This document shows, piece by piece, positions 22,891 through 33,810 of a stretch of DNA of 64,000 nt. This stretch comes from Paramyrothecium sp. XJ0827 (taxonomy: Eukaryota; Ascomycota; Sordariomycetes; Hypocreales; Stachybotryaceae): assembly GCA_020881915.1 (NCBI GenBank), contig JAJFPB010000003.1, positions 3,038,001-3,102,000 of the forward strand, in the 5' to 3' direction. The notes beneath the pieces are model-generated. The model saw only the letters and a program-made list of their open reading frames with translations. It was not told the origin of the DNA and did no database searches. Every line of letters starts with the position of its first letter. The first letter of the stretch is position 1. Both the position numbers and the translations under genes were made by a program.

Positions 22891-25800
22891 TCCCGATCGA
22901 TCAGCAACCGCTTATTTACTCGTGTGTCGGATAAAACGGGCTTCATGACGTGCATCATTGCATCGGCGTTCAACTCGAACTTGGTTTATTTGTTTCTTTC
23001 ATAGAGGGTCAAAAACCGGACGGAAATGGGAGAAGCATTTAGAGGGAGTCGAATCAGGCTTGATATTTTAGTTATTGCGGCAGGACCCGAGGGGATTGTT
23101 CGCAGCACCCAGGTGTACGGTCTGAACAGAATTATGGACATAGTCCTTGCGCGGAAGCTGGCACGCTTGACGGGCGGTCCACAGAGAACGGGTGCACAGA
23201 CTCGGGTGGATATTCGTAAGACGTGATGACGTTCGGAGGACGTGACGAATAGCGGCGCCCGTGTACGGCTCGTGTAAAGCTGGCAACGGTGGCTTACAGA
23301 GTTAGGCGCCACGACGATTGGTGCACCTACAGATGCAAACAAGGCCAACACTATGGGTAAGGTTGATTGTTTCGGATCCAAACGCCATGAAGAATGTTTG
23401 AGTATGTCATGGGGAAGTGGTGAGGCCCACACATGGCATTTCCACGGACCCGCATCCATCATTTACATGTGCCTCCGCAAGAGCCTAGCCGAGGATTCCG
23501 CAGACGCTCAATAACAATAGGAGACTACGTACCTAGGATGCGAGCAGTGGTCTCTTGTATTCTACAGGCATATTCTACCGTTTGGAGAATCTAAAAGAGC
23601 GGGCGGTACGCGGCAGACCCTAAGGACAGTGAGTCCACAAATTGAAGAAGCCAAGAGAGCTCGAGCGGAGAGGAAAACATGGACTAGCATCCAGCCCGGC
23701 AAGCAAGCGGTTAAGCAGGACGAGGAATCAATGGACACTCACGAGTCTGTCGGTAGCATCCGCGCGCATTACCATGATTGAGGCTGATCGACGCCGTCAC
23801 ACCTGAAAGGCTGCAGCCCGTGGGGAGGGCGGCAGGTCGATCGCCATTTGGGGAGGGGGGCAGCAGGCAAGGTTCGAATTGGAGCGGTACCTGCAGGGGA
23901 CGAGGCGGCATGCAATGCAATTTACTAGTAGGTACTGGAGGTAATGAACATGGATCTTGAACCCTTGGGTTGTCGTTCGCGAGATGATAGAACCGGATCT
24001 GTGCAGTTCCTGGTAGAGTGATTACGGTTCGTTTCATGACATTGCAATTGCAACCCCGTTGTGTAAGCGCCAGCGAGTGCTACGGTACCTTTGGTCGAAT
24101 CCGTTACAGATGCGCCGGACTCGTCTTCTTGCTAGACACACGGGTGGATTGAGTGGCGTTGCAATGTGCTCCTCAGGACAGGGTTGCAATGCATCACGGT
24201 TTTTTTCAAAGTCCTTTCCGAGCACCAATCAACAACTATGGCAATGCTACGTATAGCCTTTCTGTTGAAAGCGTGTTGTAAGCGTGTTGTAAGCGCAAAC
24301 GCAAATGCAAATGTAAGGGAGAAAATGATGAGAGAGAAACGAGGCGTGGTGAGGAAGCAGAGGAGAGCAAAGATGAAGGGCCGAGAAGAGATGAGGCGAG
24401 GTACCGTGAGGTGAGGAAGGTACTTGGTCTTGGTGGGGGAAGTGACATTCATTCTTTTTTTTCTTCCACTTTTTTTTTTCTTTTTTTGTTTCTTCCCTCT
24501 TTTATTGTTCTACGTCGTCACTCACCTCATCACCCGTAGCTTGTCGATGCGATCGTGACACGTCATTTTCAGCATGGAGGCCTGACTGTGTGGCTTTTTT
24601 TTCCTTTGTTTTCTTTTCATGTTCATTCTTTGCGCGCTTGCTTGTGATCATGCTTATGATCCACGGAAGCTGGGCTGCTCCTCGGCATGGCCATTGACTG
24701 CGGACTATCCACGGTGATGTCGCAGATCACGGCGTTTTAGCTGCGGTGTTGATCGCCAATGCAGGTTGCACCAGACCTTTCTCGTTAACGGGTGTGTCGA
24801 GAGCTCCATCCAGCACAGGCCACTCCATTAAAAGCAGTGAGCACCGGCCCCAGCCCTCTTTTCATTCCTCCCAGGCCGAACCCACTCGAACCCGCCAACC
24901 CAATCCTGGTCGCTGGCTATTCCCGTCCGGGCCTCCCACCCCAGCCTTTTGAGCTGGGATTGTCGGCGCGCTAACCTCAAGATTACTTTTTGCTCAACCT
25001 CGCTCCTGGTCCTGGGCTGGGCTGGGCTGGACTCACGTTCACATTGATGAGGAAGCAAAAGGAAAGAAGACCGTCGATGACCGGGGGTGGTCCCACAAAG
25101 CCACGAACCACCCCGACCCTGACCCGTAGCTTGGGACCTCGGGAAATGAGCCGCGTCCCCGCTGTCGGGTCGAGAGAGAAACCCAAGGGATCCCAAGGGC
25201 CCCAAGGGGTTCTCATTAAAAATCGATCCGTTGCATGGGCAGGGGGGCTGTGAATGCCTGTGCCGAAAGGATCATGAACTGCTCCTGTCCTGTTCCTGTT
25301 CCTATTCCTATTTCTATTCTTGCTCCTCCCCGTCCTAGCCAGGACCAAAAAGGATCCGGTCAACCAGACGGAATGGTCACTGCGTCGAGCAAAGGGACCC
25401 ATCGCCCATCGACAATGACGATTGCATTAGTACCAGACGACGCGAACCCAATTCTGAACCTGCTGAACCTGTCTAACAAATCTGTCCTGGTCTCGGGTCC
25501 TTAGCATGGACCGGGGGGTGGGTGGTTGGCGTGCGGCCTCGAACTAGCACCCCAAGACCGACCGTAGTCCTTCACCCTTGTGGCGTCAAGGGAGGGGAGG
25601 CGCTTGATAAGTGCCGTTGCCGTTTGTCCTTTGCTCCCCATGGCTGTCACGCCCCAAGCCCAAAGTCCGTTCGCCTGTGTTCTCGACCCAATTACGTCGG
25701 CGCCGATCTTGCGGTTATCTTCTTCGTCCATCCTCGTGACTGCGCGTCGTCCAGTCTGCTCGTTCCTGGGCAGTTTACGCCATACATTGTGCTTAATACA

Positions 25801-26161
25801 CTGGCGTTGCCCTCTTCTTCAAGCGAGTTTCCCTATTTCGTACCTACAACTCACGCCTCTTCCACCTGATAGAGCCTCTCGATGCGTGGCTGATCTTCAC
25901 ATTCAGTCCTCAATCAAGGGCGTGAGGACGCGGTGCGTTGGGAATACAGCCTTCGTAACACAAACTAAGCCAGCTGCTCGGAAACGTACATCGTGGCATA
26001 TCCTCTCCGACGCAACACCCGAGCTGCTGTAACAAAAGTGAGTGGTATTTAAGGCGCGCTCATTCCCGTCCAGCGGCTAATAGCATGATTCTACTCGTTC
26101 AGGCATACCGAGCCTTGCAAACTTGCGTTGCGTAGACAGGCCCACTGACACAGCTCTTCAA
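22891..26161. other. 3.3-kb non-coding region with low-complexity tracts
   Basis: No ORF has convincing composition. It contains an 11-bp tandem duplication near 24274-24296, T-rich tracts at 24453-24490, (GGGCT)n at about 25015-25032 and a pyrimidine repeat at 25286-25330. A likely 5' UTR intron of the next gene runs from GTGAGT (about 26038) to TTCAG (about 26102). Confidence 0.45.
25012..25032. repeat. (GGGCT)n short tandem repeat
   Basis: Four copies of a GGGCT pentamer within GC-rich non-coding DNA. Confidence 0.7.
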
Positions 26162-28393
26162 ATGGCAATGGTGGACAGTGCTCCGCGCGGGCACGATGCA
26201 GATGCAGGCGCCCTCTTGTCCCATTCCTCCTCCGTGAGGAGCGTTCCGCGAGGTAGGACCCGCCGACGCAGCTACAGCGATTCTGAGGGCTCGGATACGG
26301 CCGGCGAACGAGTCCGTTCAGCGTCAGGTGCGCTCGGCGAAGACCCGGCGCAAGAGGTTACTCACTTTCGCGAGATCCTCAACAAGAAGTTCCCACCGGC
26401 CGCCGCCAGGCCGCGGTCAAGGGATGATGACGTTGCTGCCCTTGTTGACTTCTTGAACAACCAGGCGCCCCCGTCAACCAATTTCATGTCGGCCCCGTAC
26501 GATGGCAGCAGTGGTCAAGGCCGCGGACGGTGGTCTAAGCTGAAGCTCATCGGGAAAAGAAGCAAATCCGTTCCACAGCCTCCGCCGCAGCATCCACAGA
26601 TTCGACTACCTGATTCAGCTGTGTCAGGCATGACCACCGGAGGGCACCGTCATATTGCCATATCTATACCACTCGAGGCCTCACCTTTTGGGCAGATTGC
26701 TCGCTCACAGTACCCTGTCATCCCACGGCATGGCGACGCGGCATTGAGCAGGTCGCGCAGTCCTTCGGTCCGAACGTTTGTCAACGACAAAGGTGTCGTG
26801 TCTGTGCTACGGGCTGTGGACGAGGACGGGGATCCCTCGCATCGCTGGACAAACTCGAATCCTGCAGGTTTCCGCTCGCACCCGGCACTCCCTGGTGCGC
26901 GGACTCGTTTCGATCAGCGAACAAAGTCCCCTCACGCCGCCGTCAGCAGGTCGCAGCCAGACATGGCTCGAGCAAACTCTAGACAGTCTCGTGGCTTGGC
27001 TAGTCCTACTGAAAGCCTCTACACAGACGCTGACTCCATGTTCCCGGATACAATTGAGGAGGAGCAAGATGGCGGGGCTCCAGAGGTCTCAACTCCAAGG
27101 TCCTTCCACCGCTCAGCATACCCGACCCGTTTCTCCAGTAGCATATACAGTCGTGGCATGCACATGACAGACTCGATTGATGGTATAATCTCTCAGACAC
27201 CAAACAAACGGGATAGTCTATTGAATAGTCGGGATGACCTTGACCAACAAGCTTATTCAGGAAAAGCGTCAACGGACATGTCACCATCAAACGAGTCCGT
27301 ACCAGACTCCGTAGTCGATAGAATGCGCTCGGCACATTTGTCCGACGTCTCCTTATCGGCTCATGAAGCCGTGCCAGACCCCCTGCGGATGAAGAGACCA
27401 AGCCGGCGGGATATTGTAAGAGACCGGAAGAAGAGAGACATGGAGGCAGCCAGAAGCGGCAGGCAGACGCCGCAGTCTGTGGACGACGGAAGTCAGCAGC
27501 CACCGATCCCACCGAAGGCTGAAGACCGATTGAATGGAAACTCGTTAAAGAGAGGTCGAAAAGAGAATGCGAACACGGTTCAAAGGCCAGCGACGAGCCC
27601 CAAAATCAAGCTAAGCCCTGTCATGGTCGTGATTGACGAGGAACCGTACCAGCCGCCTATTCAGTCTCAACCTGTCACGACGCCTCCGGCCGTTGAACCC
27701 AAGTCTACCGCTCAGGATGGTCTTGCCTGTATTGGTGAGAGCGGCAACCCGACTCCCCCGGAGTCGAATCAAGGATCTCCGCCGCATAAGCACAATTTCT
27801 TGGATCGCACTGCCCTATCCCGCCGGCGAGAGTGGAATGCCTCGCGTGAAAGGGAGCGCAAGGCCAGAGAAGCCAGAGGTGCCGGTCGTGTCAAGATCGG
27901 TCGACTTAACATGGGCCCCGTTGCGTTCGAGCCCGTCAAGTCTGACAATGAGATTTTGCGACTAGTTGAGTCCAACCGCGATCAGCGCCTCTACGAGATG
28001 GAGCGCCGGCTCCAACGCTTGGAGCGCAACGGTGACGTCTGGCTCCGTGCCCTCGTGCCCGTTCTGGAGGACATGCACCGTACAATCTTGGGTAAGAAGC
28101 AAGACAGAGAGGACAGAGGCTGGGCATCGGACGAGGAGTCGGACGGGGCTGCGGAACGGCGAAGCAAGACGATTGACTGGGACAAGTCTGATTACAACTT
28201 GACGGGAAAGCGCAGACGCCCTGTGAGCTACGCACCGGGAGAGCTGCTTGGAGAACTGGCAAAGGGGAGAATAAGCCTCGACTCGTGGACGGAGGATGCG
28301 GGCTACCCTGAGGATTGGTCAGGACTGGCGTCACTCGAGCCATTGATGAGGGAGCTGGCCAGCGATGTGCACTTTCGACCAGGGACTGCTTAG
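26162..28393 (+). CDS. Uncharacterised Ser/Arg-rich fungal protein with C-terminal coiled coil
   Basis: Single-exon ORF of 743 aa from ATG 26162 (a second ATG lies two codons on). I do not recognise its family with certainty. Seen: a Ser/Arg-rich, probably disordered N-terminus with many SR/RS and SP pairs (phosphorylation-type), a segment HFREILNKKFPPA near residue 65, a basic patch WSKLKLIGKRSK near 125, and a charged segment rich in KR (about 420-450). A predicted coiled coil follows near 595-650 (ILRLVESNRDQRLYEMERRL). The C-terminus is acidic and structured (DWDKSDYNLTGKRR, then SLDSWTEDAGYPEDW). No membrane segment or signal peptide. Composition and steady codon use argue for a real gene. 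A cytoskeletal or signalling scaffold is possible but not shown. Confidence 0.8.
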   Translation: MAMVDSAPRGHDADAGALLSHSSSVRSVPRGRTRRRSYSDSEGSDTAGERVRSASGALGEDPAQEVTHFREILNKKFPPAAARPRSRDDDVAALVDFLNNQAPPSTNFMSAPYDGSSGQGRGRWSKLKLIGKRSKSVPQPPPQHPQIRLPDSAVSGMTTGGHRHIAISIPLEASPFGQIARSQYPVIPRHGDAALSRSRSPSVRTFVNDKGVVSVLRAVDEDGDPSHRWTNSNPAGFRSHPALPGARTRFDQRTKSPHAAVSRSQPDMARANSRQSRGLASPTESLYTDADSMFPDTIEEEQDGGAPEVSTPRSFHRSAYPTRFSSSIYSRGMHMTDSIDGIISQTPNKRDSLLNSRDDLDQQAYSGKASTDMSPSNESVPDSVVDRMRSAHLSDVSLSAHEAVPDPLRMKRPSRRDIVRDRKKRDMEAARSGRQTPQSVDDGSQQPPIPPKAEDRLNGNSLKRGRKENANTVQRPATSPKIKLSPVMVVIDEEPYQPPIQSQPVTTPPAVEPKSTAQDGLACIGESGNPTPPESNQGSPPHKHNFLDRTALSRRREWNASRERERKAREARGAGRVKIGRLNMGPVAFEPVKSDNEILRLVESNRDQRLYEMERRLQRLERNGDVWLRALVPVLEDMHRTILGKKQDREDRGWASDEESDGAAERRSKTIDWDKSDYNLTGKRRRPVSYAPGELLGELAKGRISLDSWTEDAGYPEDWSGLASLEPLMRELASDVHFRPGTA

Positions 28394-28965
28394 GTCTCAT
28401 TATTCTTATAAATTTGGCAACTACTAAAGCCAGCCCGGCGATGGGTCGGGATATTGTTAATACCGCTGTTCATCGCAGGTTCGGTAGGAACTGTAGAATA
28501 CTAGTGCACGCTTGGGAGATGTTTTGTACAAACAAGTAATACGAAATTGAACATGAAGCGGCCCCTGCATGAGGAATAGATCGAGCAAGCGCCCCTCGGT
28601 GATCGGGAGATCGATTGCCGTTGATCCTGCATCTGGATCGCGACCCTGACGATCGGGGGCCCCGGAAGGTTTAAAGGTGTGACGTCGATGATTGGCTCCC
28701 ACGCGACCGATCCGAGATCAACGTCTTCTCTGCGCATCATCCGTTGTCGATGACTTTATTTTACCAGGGTTTTCGGTTGATGCCGTTCAATTATAAGGAA
28801 GGTCACTAAATTTAAAATCCGTTTAGTTGCCATTCATTCTCCAGTGGTGCCTCGTACATCGGTCTGGCTCTGGAACAATGGGTTGAACAGGTCTCGATAG
28901 CATCATCCCTCGACAGCATCCGGATAGTTTTACACAAAGAAACACAATTCTAACGTTGGCCCGCC
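28394..28965. other. Intergenic region upstream of SDR gene
   Basis: 572 bp; 3' UTR of the coiled-coil protein gene and promoter of the SDR. It is AT-richer than the very GC-rich SDR gene it abuts, so the composition change at about 28960 is abrupt. No other signal seen. Confidence 0.45.
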
Positions 28966-29766
28966 ATGACCTCTCCCTGGGTCTTCATCTGCCCGTCCAG
29001 CCGCGGCATCGGCTACGCCCTCACGCGGCGCCTCCTCCAGACCACGTCGCTCCCGGTCCTGGCGTCGACGCGCAGCGCCGACCCGGCGGCCACCAAGGCG
29101 GCGCTGCTCGAGGGCATGCCGGTGGCCGAGGACATCGCGCCCCGGCTGTCCATCGTCCAGCTCGACGTGACCGACGACTCGTCCGTCGCGGCGGCGGCGG
29201 AGCGCGCGCGCGAGCTCTTCCCCCAGGGCCGGTACCACCTGCGGCTGGCGTGCGGGCTCGCGGGCGTGCTGCACCCGGAGAAGCACCCGCGCCAGATCGA
29301 CGCGGCCCGGAGCGTCGAGAGCTTCGCCGTCAACGCCGTCGGCGCGCTGCTGCTGCTCAAGCACTTCGGCGAGATGCTGCCCTCGCGCGCGACCGACATG
29401 GCGCCCGCCGAGGGGCTCGCGCCGCACGCGACCTGGTGCAGCATGTCGGCGCGCGTGGGCTCCGTCGCCGACAACCGCACGGGCGGGTGGTACTCGTACC
29501 GCGCGAGCAAGGCCGCCGTGAACAGCATCGCCCGCAGCTTCGACATCTTCCTGCGCGCCCGCAGCGGCGACAAGGCCCTCGCCGTGGCGTACCACCCGGG
29601 CACCGTGCGGACGGACCTCAGCCGGGACTTCTGGGCCGGCGTGCCCGAGGGCAAGCTGTTCACCCCGGAGTACGCCGCCGAGCGCATGCTGGGCGTGCTG
29701 GCGGGCCTGCAGACGGCGCAGCGGGGCAAGACGTGGGACTGGAAGAACACAGAGGTGCCGCCCTGA
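28966..29766 (+). CDS. Short-chain dehydrogenase/reductase (C-factor-like)
   Basis: Predicted NAD(P)-dependent oxidoreductase of 266 aa, single exon. Seen: nucleotide-binding glycine-rich turn PSSRGIGYAL (10-19) where most SDRs have TGxxxGIG, an acidic LDVTDDSS loop (66-73), FAVNAVGALLLL with the NxxG element (120-131), a serine-containing SARVGS segment, and the catalytic Y178-x3-K182 (YRASK). The AYHPGTVRTDLS segment near 197-208 is typical of C-factor-like SDRs. Substrate is unknown. The gene is strikingly GC-rich (about 70% by eye, third positions almost all G/C), unlike neighbours and flanks, and has no intron. This could be codon bias or acquisition from elsewhere. The same bias creates long false ORFs on both strands here. 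Confidence 0.9.
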   Translation: MTSPWVFICPSSRGIGYALTRRLLQTTSLPVLASTRSADPAATKAALLEGMPVAEDIAPRLSIVQLDVTDDSSVAAAAERARELFPQGRYHLRLACGLAGVLHPEKHPRQIDAARSVESFAVNAVGALLLLKHFGEMLPSRATDMAPAEGLAPHATWCSMSARVGSVADNRTGGWYSYRASKAAVNSIARSFDIFLRARSGDKALAVAYHPGTVRTDLSRDFWAGVPEGKLFTPEYAAERMLGVLAGLQTAQRGKTWDWKNTEVPP

Positions 29767-30090
29767 AGAAAATGATTGGAGTCTGACGGCTTGAACGGGA
29801 GTTGGGAAAACAATGGTCATCGAGCTGTGATAGCCTTGGCTGTAGGGCGCCTCAAGGCAGCGCTGTGTATGAGTATAGGAATCCGCAGCGTCAGGGACTG
29901 TACCACCAATCTGGGTAGACTTGGGTTCACACAAGTCACAATTGCGCCTTGTAGACAATGAGAACCAACATGGGTTTGGGGGGATGGGGAAATGTCTTTC
30001 ATTATCTATAGTTTCCATCGCGCCGTTGCTGCGCTCGAGCATCAATAGTATCTGGTAGTCTGACATCAGCGAGTTAATCACATCCGCTTC
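29767..30090. other. Convergent SDR/CHS5 intergenic region
   Basis: 324 bp between two convergent stop codons, expected to hold both 3' UTRs. Nothing else seen. Confidence 0.45.
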
Positions 30091-31340
30091 CTACAACTCG
30101 ACGTCTTGGAACGACGTTCCGTCCGGTGTTGTGGCTTTGGCCTTTGGATCGTCAATTGCGCTCTCCTCTCCCTTGTCCGCCTCCTTCGTCTCACCCTCGC
30201 TCGCTTCGGCGGCCGGGGGGCCTGGGTGCAAAGCGACCTTCTGCTCTTCCTTTTCCTCCAACCGAACTTTTTGCTCGTCGGGCGCCGCTGCCTTTGATTT
30301 TTGTTCGGCCTCCTCTTGGCTATCGTCCTCGTCCTCGTCCTCGTCGCCGTCCTTGCTTTCGTTTTCGTCCTCCTTGCTCTCTTGCTCGGCTGGCTCGTCG
30401 GGCTTGGGCGCCTGCTGATCCGGCTGCGGTGGCTCAGCTTGCACGGGTGGGCTTGGTAGGTCCCTTGGCGCTTGGGGCGCGGGGGTTGGTAGTTCATCAG
30501 AAGGACCAGGTCGCATGGCGTCAAGGTAGAATTTGGTGACACCGAGGATTCGTCCGTTCTTCTCGCAGGCTTCCACCCACTCTGGTCGAACCACAGGGAT
30601 GTTCGTCTCAACAGCCTTCTCCCAAGCCTGCCCCCTACCCTCCATCGTCACGAAATGCGTGGTGTCGATTCGTACGCCGTCCACAATCTTGGCGCCGATG
30701 CGCTCCACGGCTTGGGAGAGTCTCTCCTTCACAGATGGCGGCAGGATGCCGGTGGTGATGGTGATGCCGCTGAGATCTGTCATCTTGTGCGTCTTAACGG
30801 CGACCTTTTCGCTCGAGTATGTGCCGGCGGTTGTCCGAAGGATGAGGTGGAAGGTGTATTCGGTGTCGACAGCAAGACCGCTGATCTTGGTGCTGTGCAT
30901 TTGGAGGGGGCGCGGGATGTTGCCCGCCTTCTGGCCGTTGCGATACAAGCTCAAGGAGATGAGGTCGGCCGTGGCCAGCTCGATAGGGTCCCATTCCAGG
31001 ACAATGGACGTCTGGGTCGCATTGCGACAGCGGAGGGCTGGTTGGGAGGGCTCCGCTGCGCCGAAAGATTGGTATATGCGCTCCTGCAGGTCTCGGAACC
31101 GTTGCTCCGCGGTGGCTTCTTTGCCTTTGTTCTGGGAGACGTCGATGTCGACGATGCTGCCGGAGGAGATGTTGGGGGGCAGTAGGATGGAAGGGAACTC
31201 GATCTACGCAGCGCATCAGTATCGGTGAGTGTCCTCGCTGGCTATGGCGACCTGGAAGAACAGCATACGGAGCGCTTGTCAGGCGTCAGCAGGACGGTGA
31301 CGCCCGCGTCGACCTTGCCGACGGTCAGGGAGACGAGCAT
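30091..31340 (-). CDS. CHS5: Exomer core subunit Chs5
   Basis: Scaffold of the exomer coat, which exports chitin synthase and other cargo from the trans-Golgi to the cell surface. Exons 31340-31269 and 31203-30091 (65-nt intron) encode 394 aa. Seen: the family N-terminus (SLTVGKVDAGVTVLLT then IEFPSILLPPNISSGSIVDI), which dimerises and binds ChAPs. An FN3 domain spans about 80-170 (LRCRNATQTSIVLEWDPIEL). A BRCT domain spans about 172-260 (GITITTGIL, THFVTMEG, PVVRPEWVEAC). The C-terminal 130 residues are Pro-, Glu- and Lys-rich. Yeast Chs5 has a longer tail (671 aa); the short tail is usual in filamentous fungi as far as I know. The first exon is only 24 codons. Confidence 0.93.
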
Positions 31341-32007
31341 GGTTGGGGTGGCTGTCGAGACGACAGATGCGGAGCGTGTTGACGGTCAATTGCTGGATGT
31401 TGAAGAGAGGGGCTTCTTCTTATTTGGGTCGTCGCGTGCGGACGGGGTAGCTCTCGATAAAGTTGACTGGTCTTGTGGAAGCGTTTATTGGTGGTTTTGC
31501 AACCTGTTTGAGATGGGCAATGGTGGTGGTGATGCTTGAGTCCGTGCTGGCCAGTCCAGTCCGAGGCCCAAGCTCCAGGTACGTATCTTACAGGTGTATC
31601 CATGCCTACCTACCTTGGGACTCAGCCACTGTCAGGAGCAAGGCACAACTTGATACGGGTTGAGAGATGTGGTTAAAAGCATGCACTCGCGATCTCAAGA
31701 TTAAAAACAAGTAACTAAGGTATCGGTTATCTCGTGGGAATCAATTCAATGGTCAAAAGTAATTTCTTGATGATCGAGAGTGCGATAATATGTATTAAAG
31801 AATTGGCTACTCACGTCCCTCACACTAATGTCTGTGGGTGTCGACGCGACAGCCACACAAGCCACGAAGAAAAGCCCCCCTACCCTGTACAGCCATCGAA
31901 GAGAACGAAGTGTCTCATGTAATACTCCTGCAAGGTTAAGCAGATTAGACAGCCTCCCTCAACCCTGGACTGGAAGTCTCCATCTCTAGTCTACGGCACG
32001 CATGGAG
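31341..32007. other. Intergenic region upstream of CHS5
   Basis: 667 bp with the CHS5 promoter. The part from about 31690 to 31800 is AT-rich. No coding signal. Confidence 0.4.
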
Positions 32008-32285
32008 TCAGACGAGCAGTTCGGCTACTACGGCTGCTGCATCCTCTTCACTCCACGTAACAATCTTTTCATCCTCGCGTTCCTCCAACTTCCGGGCCAC
32101 AAACTTATCCATCGCCTGTCTCTGGGGCTCGCTAAGAAGTTCTAAACTAGCATTGTAGTCTTCATCCTTATTCTCGCCAAAGAATCTCTCATCCAGAACT
32201 TCCACCAGATCCAATCGAAAGCCCAGCTCCTCCTGGCCGCGTAGTTGATCATCCACGTCTTCTTGTCCCAGCTTTCGCGCATTCG
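32008..32285 (-). CDS. Probable 3' exon of a small unresolved gene
   Basis: A minus-strand reading frame with protein-like, charged composition: GFRLDLVEVLDERFFGENKD, then LLSEPQRQAMDKFVARKLEE and a C-terminal WSEEDAAAVVAELLV. An in-frame stop lies just upstream, and a fair acceptor (TTTCCCAG) at 32286-32288 would open the frame in phase 1. The upstream exon could not be fixed: ATG 32363 lies in another frame. It may be the end of a spliced gene of about 150 aa together with the 32463-32640 segment, or a gene remnant. I do not recognise the family. Confidence 0.4.
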
Positions 32286-32462
32286 CTGGGAAAGGGGAAC
32301 TTTAACATTCTCGACGCCATGCAGAGACAAATTGTCTGTGGTGCGGGCTTGATTCATCTTCATGTACTCGACCTCATGAAGGGGTTTAAAAATTCAAGAT
32401 ATGTACTTGCTAATGACAAAGAGTCAGGGTACAGAATAAAGCAGTGGTGGTACTACTGACAC

Positions 32463-32640
32463 CTAGACTAAAAAGAGTTTCTCAAAGTACACTCCAGACA
32501 TGCCATTTTGCTCAAAGCCGTGCATCTCAAGCAAGCCCATCAGCTTTGCAATCCTTATCGACCGCTTGTCCAATACAAGAACCTCCCCGATTCCGTTATT
32601 GAACATCTCCCCAAAGTGCTGCCGCAGTCTAGTGTGAGAC
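32463..32640 (-). other. Coding-like segment, possible exon or gene remnant
   Basis: Minus-strand frame ending at a TAG at 32463 and opening after a pyrimidine/CAG acceptor near 32641. It reads as plausible protein (GEMFNNGIGEVLVLDKRSIR, MHGFEQNGMSGVYFEKLF). Its link to the 32008-32285 exon is not established. Low confidence. Confidence 0.3.
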
Positions 32641-33063
32641 TGGAGGAAGCGCACAAAATAAGCTCAATGCTCGGCCATATGAATAAGAAAAACAAATAGA
32701 ACCGGGTCCCTACTGGCTGGGAGAACTGAGATGTGGATTGATGTACGCTTAGCCTATGTCAAGCTGAACTGGCCTCTCATCAAATCCACTTCCTACAATG
32801 AGATGAGAGTCAGATATGGCCGCGTGTGGGTTAAACTCCACTGGACATAACGGTTCACTCATAGGGGAATGTCGGAAGAGGTGAAGGTAAAGAGAAAGAA
32901 AACAGCGTTGGTGCCTTGCTTTCCATGTTTGCACAAAACTAAATGTTTGGGTATCTCTGTAGTCAACGGCACAAAACGCGCCCTGCGCCCGGCGCTCCAT
33001 GCAATATGAAAATAAATAAATAGTACACAAATTTTACACAGCCGAGAGTACCTAATCAGCAAA
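32641..33063. other. Short intergenic region
   Basis: About 420 bp of moderately AT-rich sequence; 3' side of the mitochondrial-type gene at 33064-33810. Nothing further seen. Confidence 0.4.
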
Positions 33064-33810
33064 TCAGGGAGCTGTTGGCCGACTGTACTTCTGGATAAGC
33101 TCTTCAGCGATGAGTCTGCCAACCTTGGCGTGGGGCAGGTTCACTGTTCGAACAGAGTTGACGTCGTTGATCCACAGGGTCCCTCGAATTTCACGTCGAG
33201 AACCAATGCCGGCTGGTGTGTACCCCAAATCCTCAAGGGCGGTAAGGATGGCTTTCTTGAGCCGGGACCGGGCGGTGGTGCGGACAACGGCACTGTCGCC
33301 GTTCGGCGTCGTTACGTAGACCCAGAGCGGTTGCGTGAGTGTTTTCTCTTTGTAGCGATCCCTAAACAGGGGTGCCAGAGGGTCCCCTCGGGGCGAGAGG
33401 CTCTTGAGCTGGTAAGGATGAATGATGTGGCGTGGGGACCAGGCGAACTGCAAGGACGACTTGGTCAGAGATCGCAGCTCGCCGCTGGTTGGGAACTTGG
33501 TCGTGTTGCCGATATCCCAATCAATGTCGTACTTCTGAAGGAACCTTGCATTTTCGCCGGTTGTGATAAACGTGCCATTTGGCTGAATGAAGACTCGGAC
33601 ATCTTCTGGGATTACAGCCTTGAGCCTGAGAAATTGGTAGCTCTTTTCTGGCTGCACAAAATGCCCTTTTTGGGGGTCTCCTTGCCGGGCACCCGCTTGT
33701 TTGGCGCCTGCTTGTTGGTGCATATGCTGCTTGTTCCAGGAAAGACGGCAGACTGAAGCTGGAGACGGCAAAGAAAGCCTTGGTCGGCCAAGAGTGCGCG
33801 ATGCCGCCAT
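33064..33810 (-). CDS. Uncharacterised protein, predicted mitochondrial
   Basis: Single-exon ORF of 248 aa. The first about 30 residues are rich in Arg, Ser and Leu with no acidic residue (MAASRTLGRPRLSLPSPASV), as in a mitochondrial targeting peptide. The mature part is basic. It has segments such as VFIQPNGTFITTGENARFLQ, a WSPRHIIHPYQLKSL stretch near 130, and a C-terminal domain GTLWINDVNSVRTVNL near 210 followed by a helix (GRLIAEELIQKY). I could not place it in a family. The basic, compact nature with an N-terminal presequence would suit a mitochondrial ribosome or RNA-associated protein, but that is inference only. It is divergent from the eIF1A gene across about 1 kb. Confidence 0.75.
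   Translation of the reverse strand: MAASRTLGRPRLSLPSPASVCRLSWNKQHMHQQAGAKQAGARQGDPQKGHFVQPEKSYQFLRLKAVIPEDVRVFIQPNGTFITTGENARFLQKYDIDWDIGNTTKFPTSGELRSLTKSSLQFAWSPRHIIHPYQLKSLSPRGDPLAPLFRDRYKEKTLTQPLWVYVTTPNGDSAVVRTTARSRLKKAILTALEDLGYTPAGIGSRREIRGTLWINDVNSVRTVNLPHAKVGRLIAEELIQKYSRPTAP

Noticed and set aside
24060..24115. tRNA-like B-box word (GGTCGAATCC) in the plus strand
   Set aside because: No matching A box, acceptor stem or anticodon arm could be formed. Similar isolated words near 6650 and 24890 also fail.
28930..30081. Minus-strand 383-aa ORF and plus-strand 276-aa ORF (28956-29786) over the SDR
   Set aside because: Both are stop-free shadows caused by the very high GC of the SDR gene; only the 28966-29766 frame carries SDR motifs.
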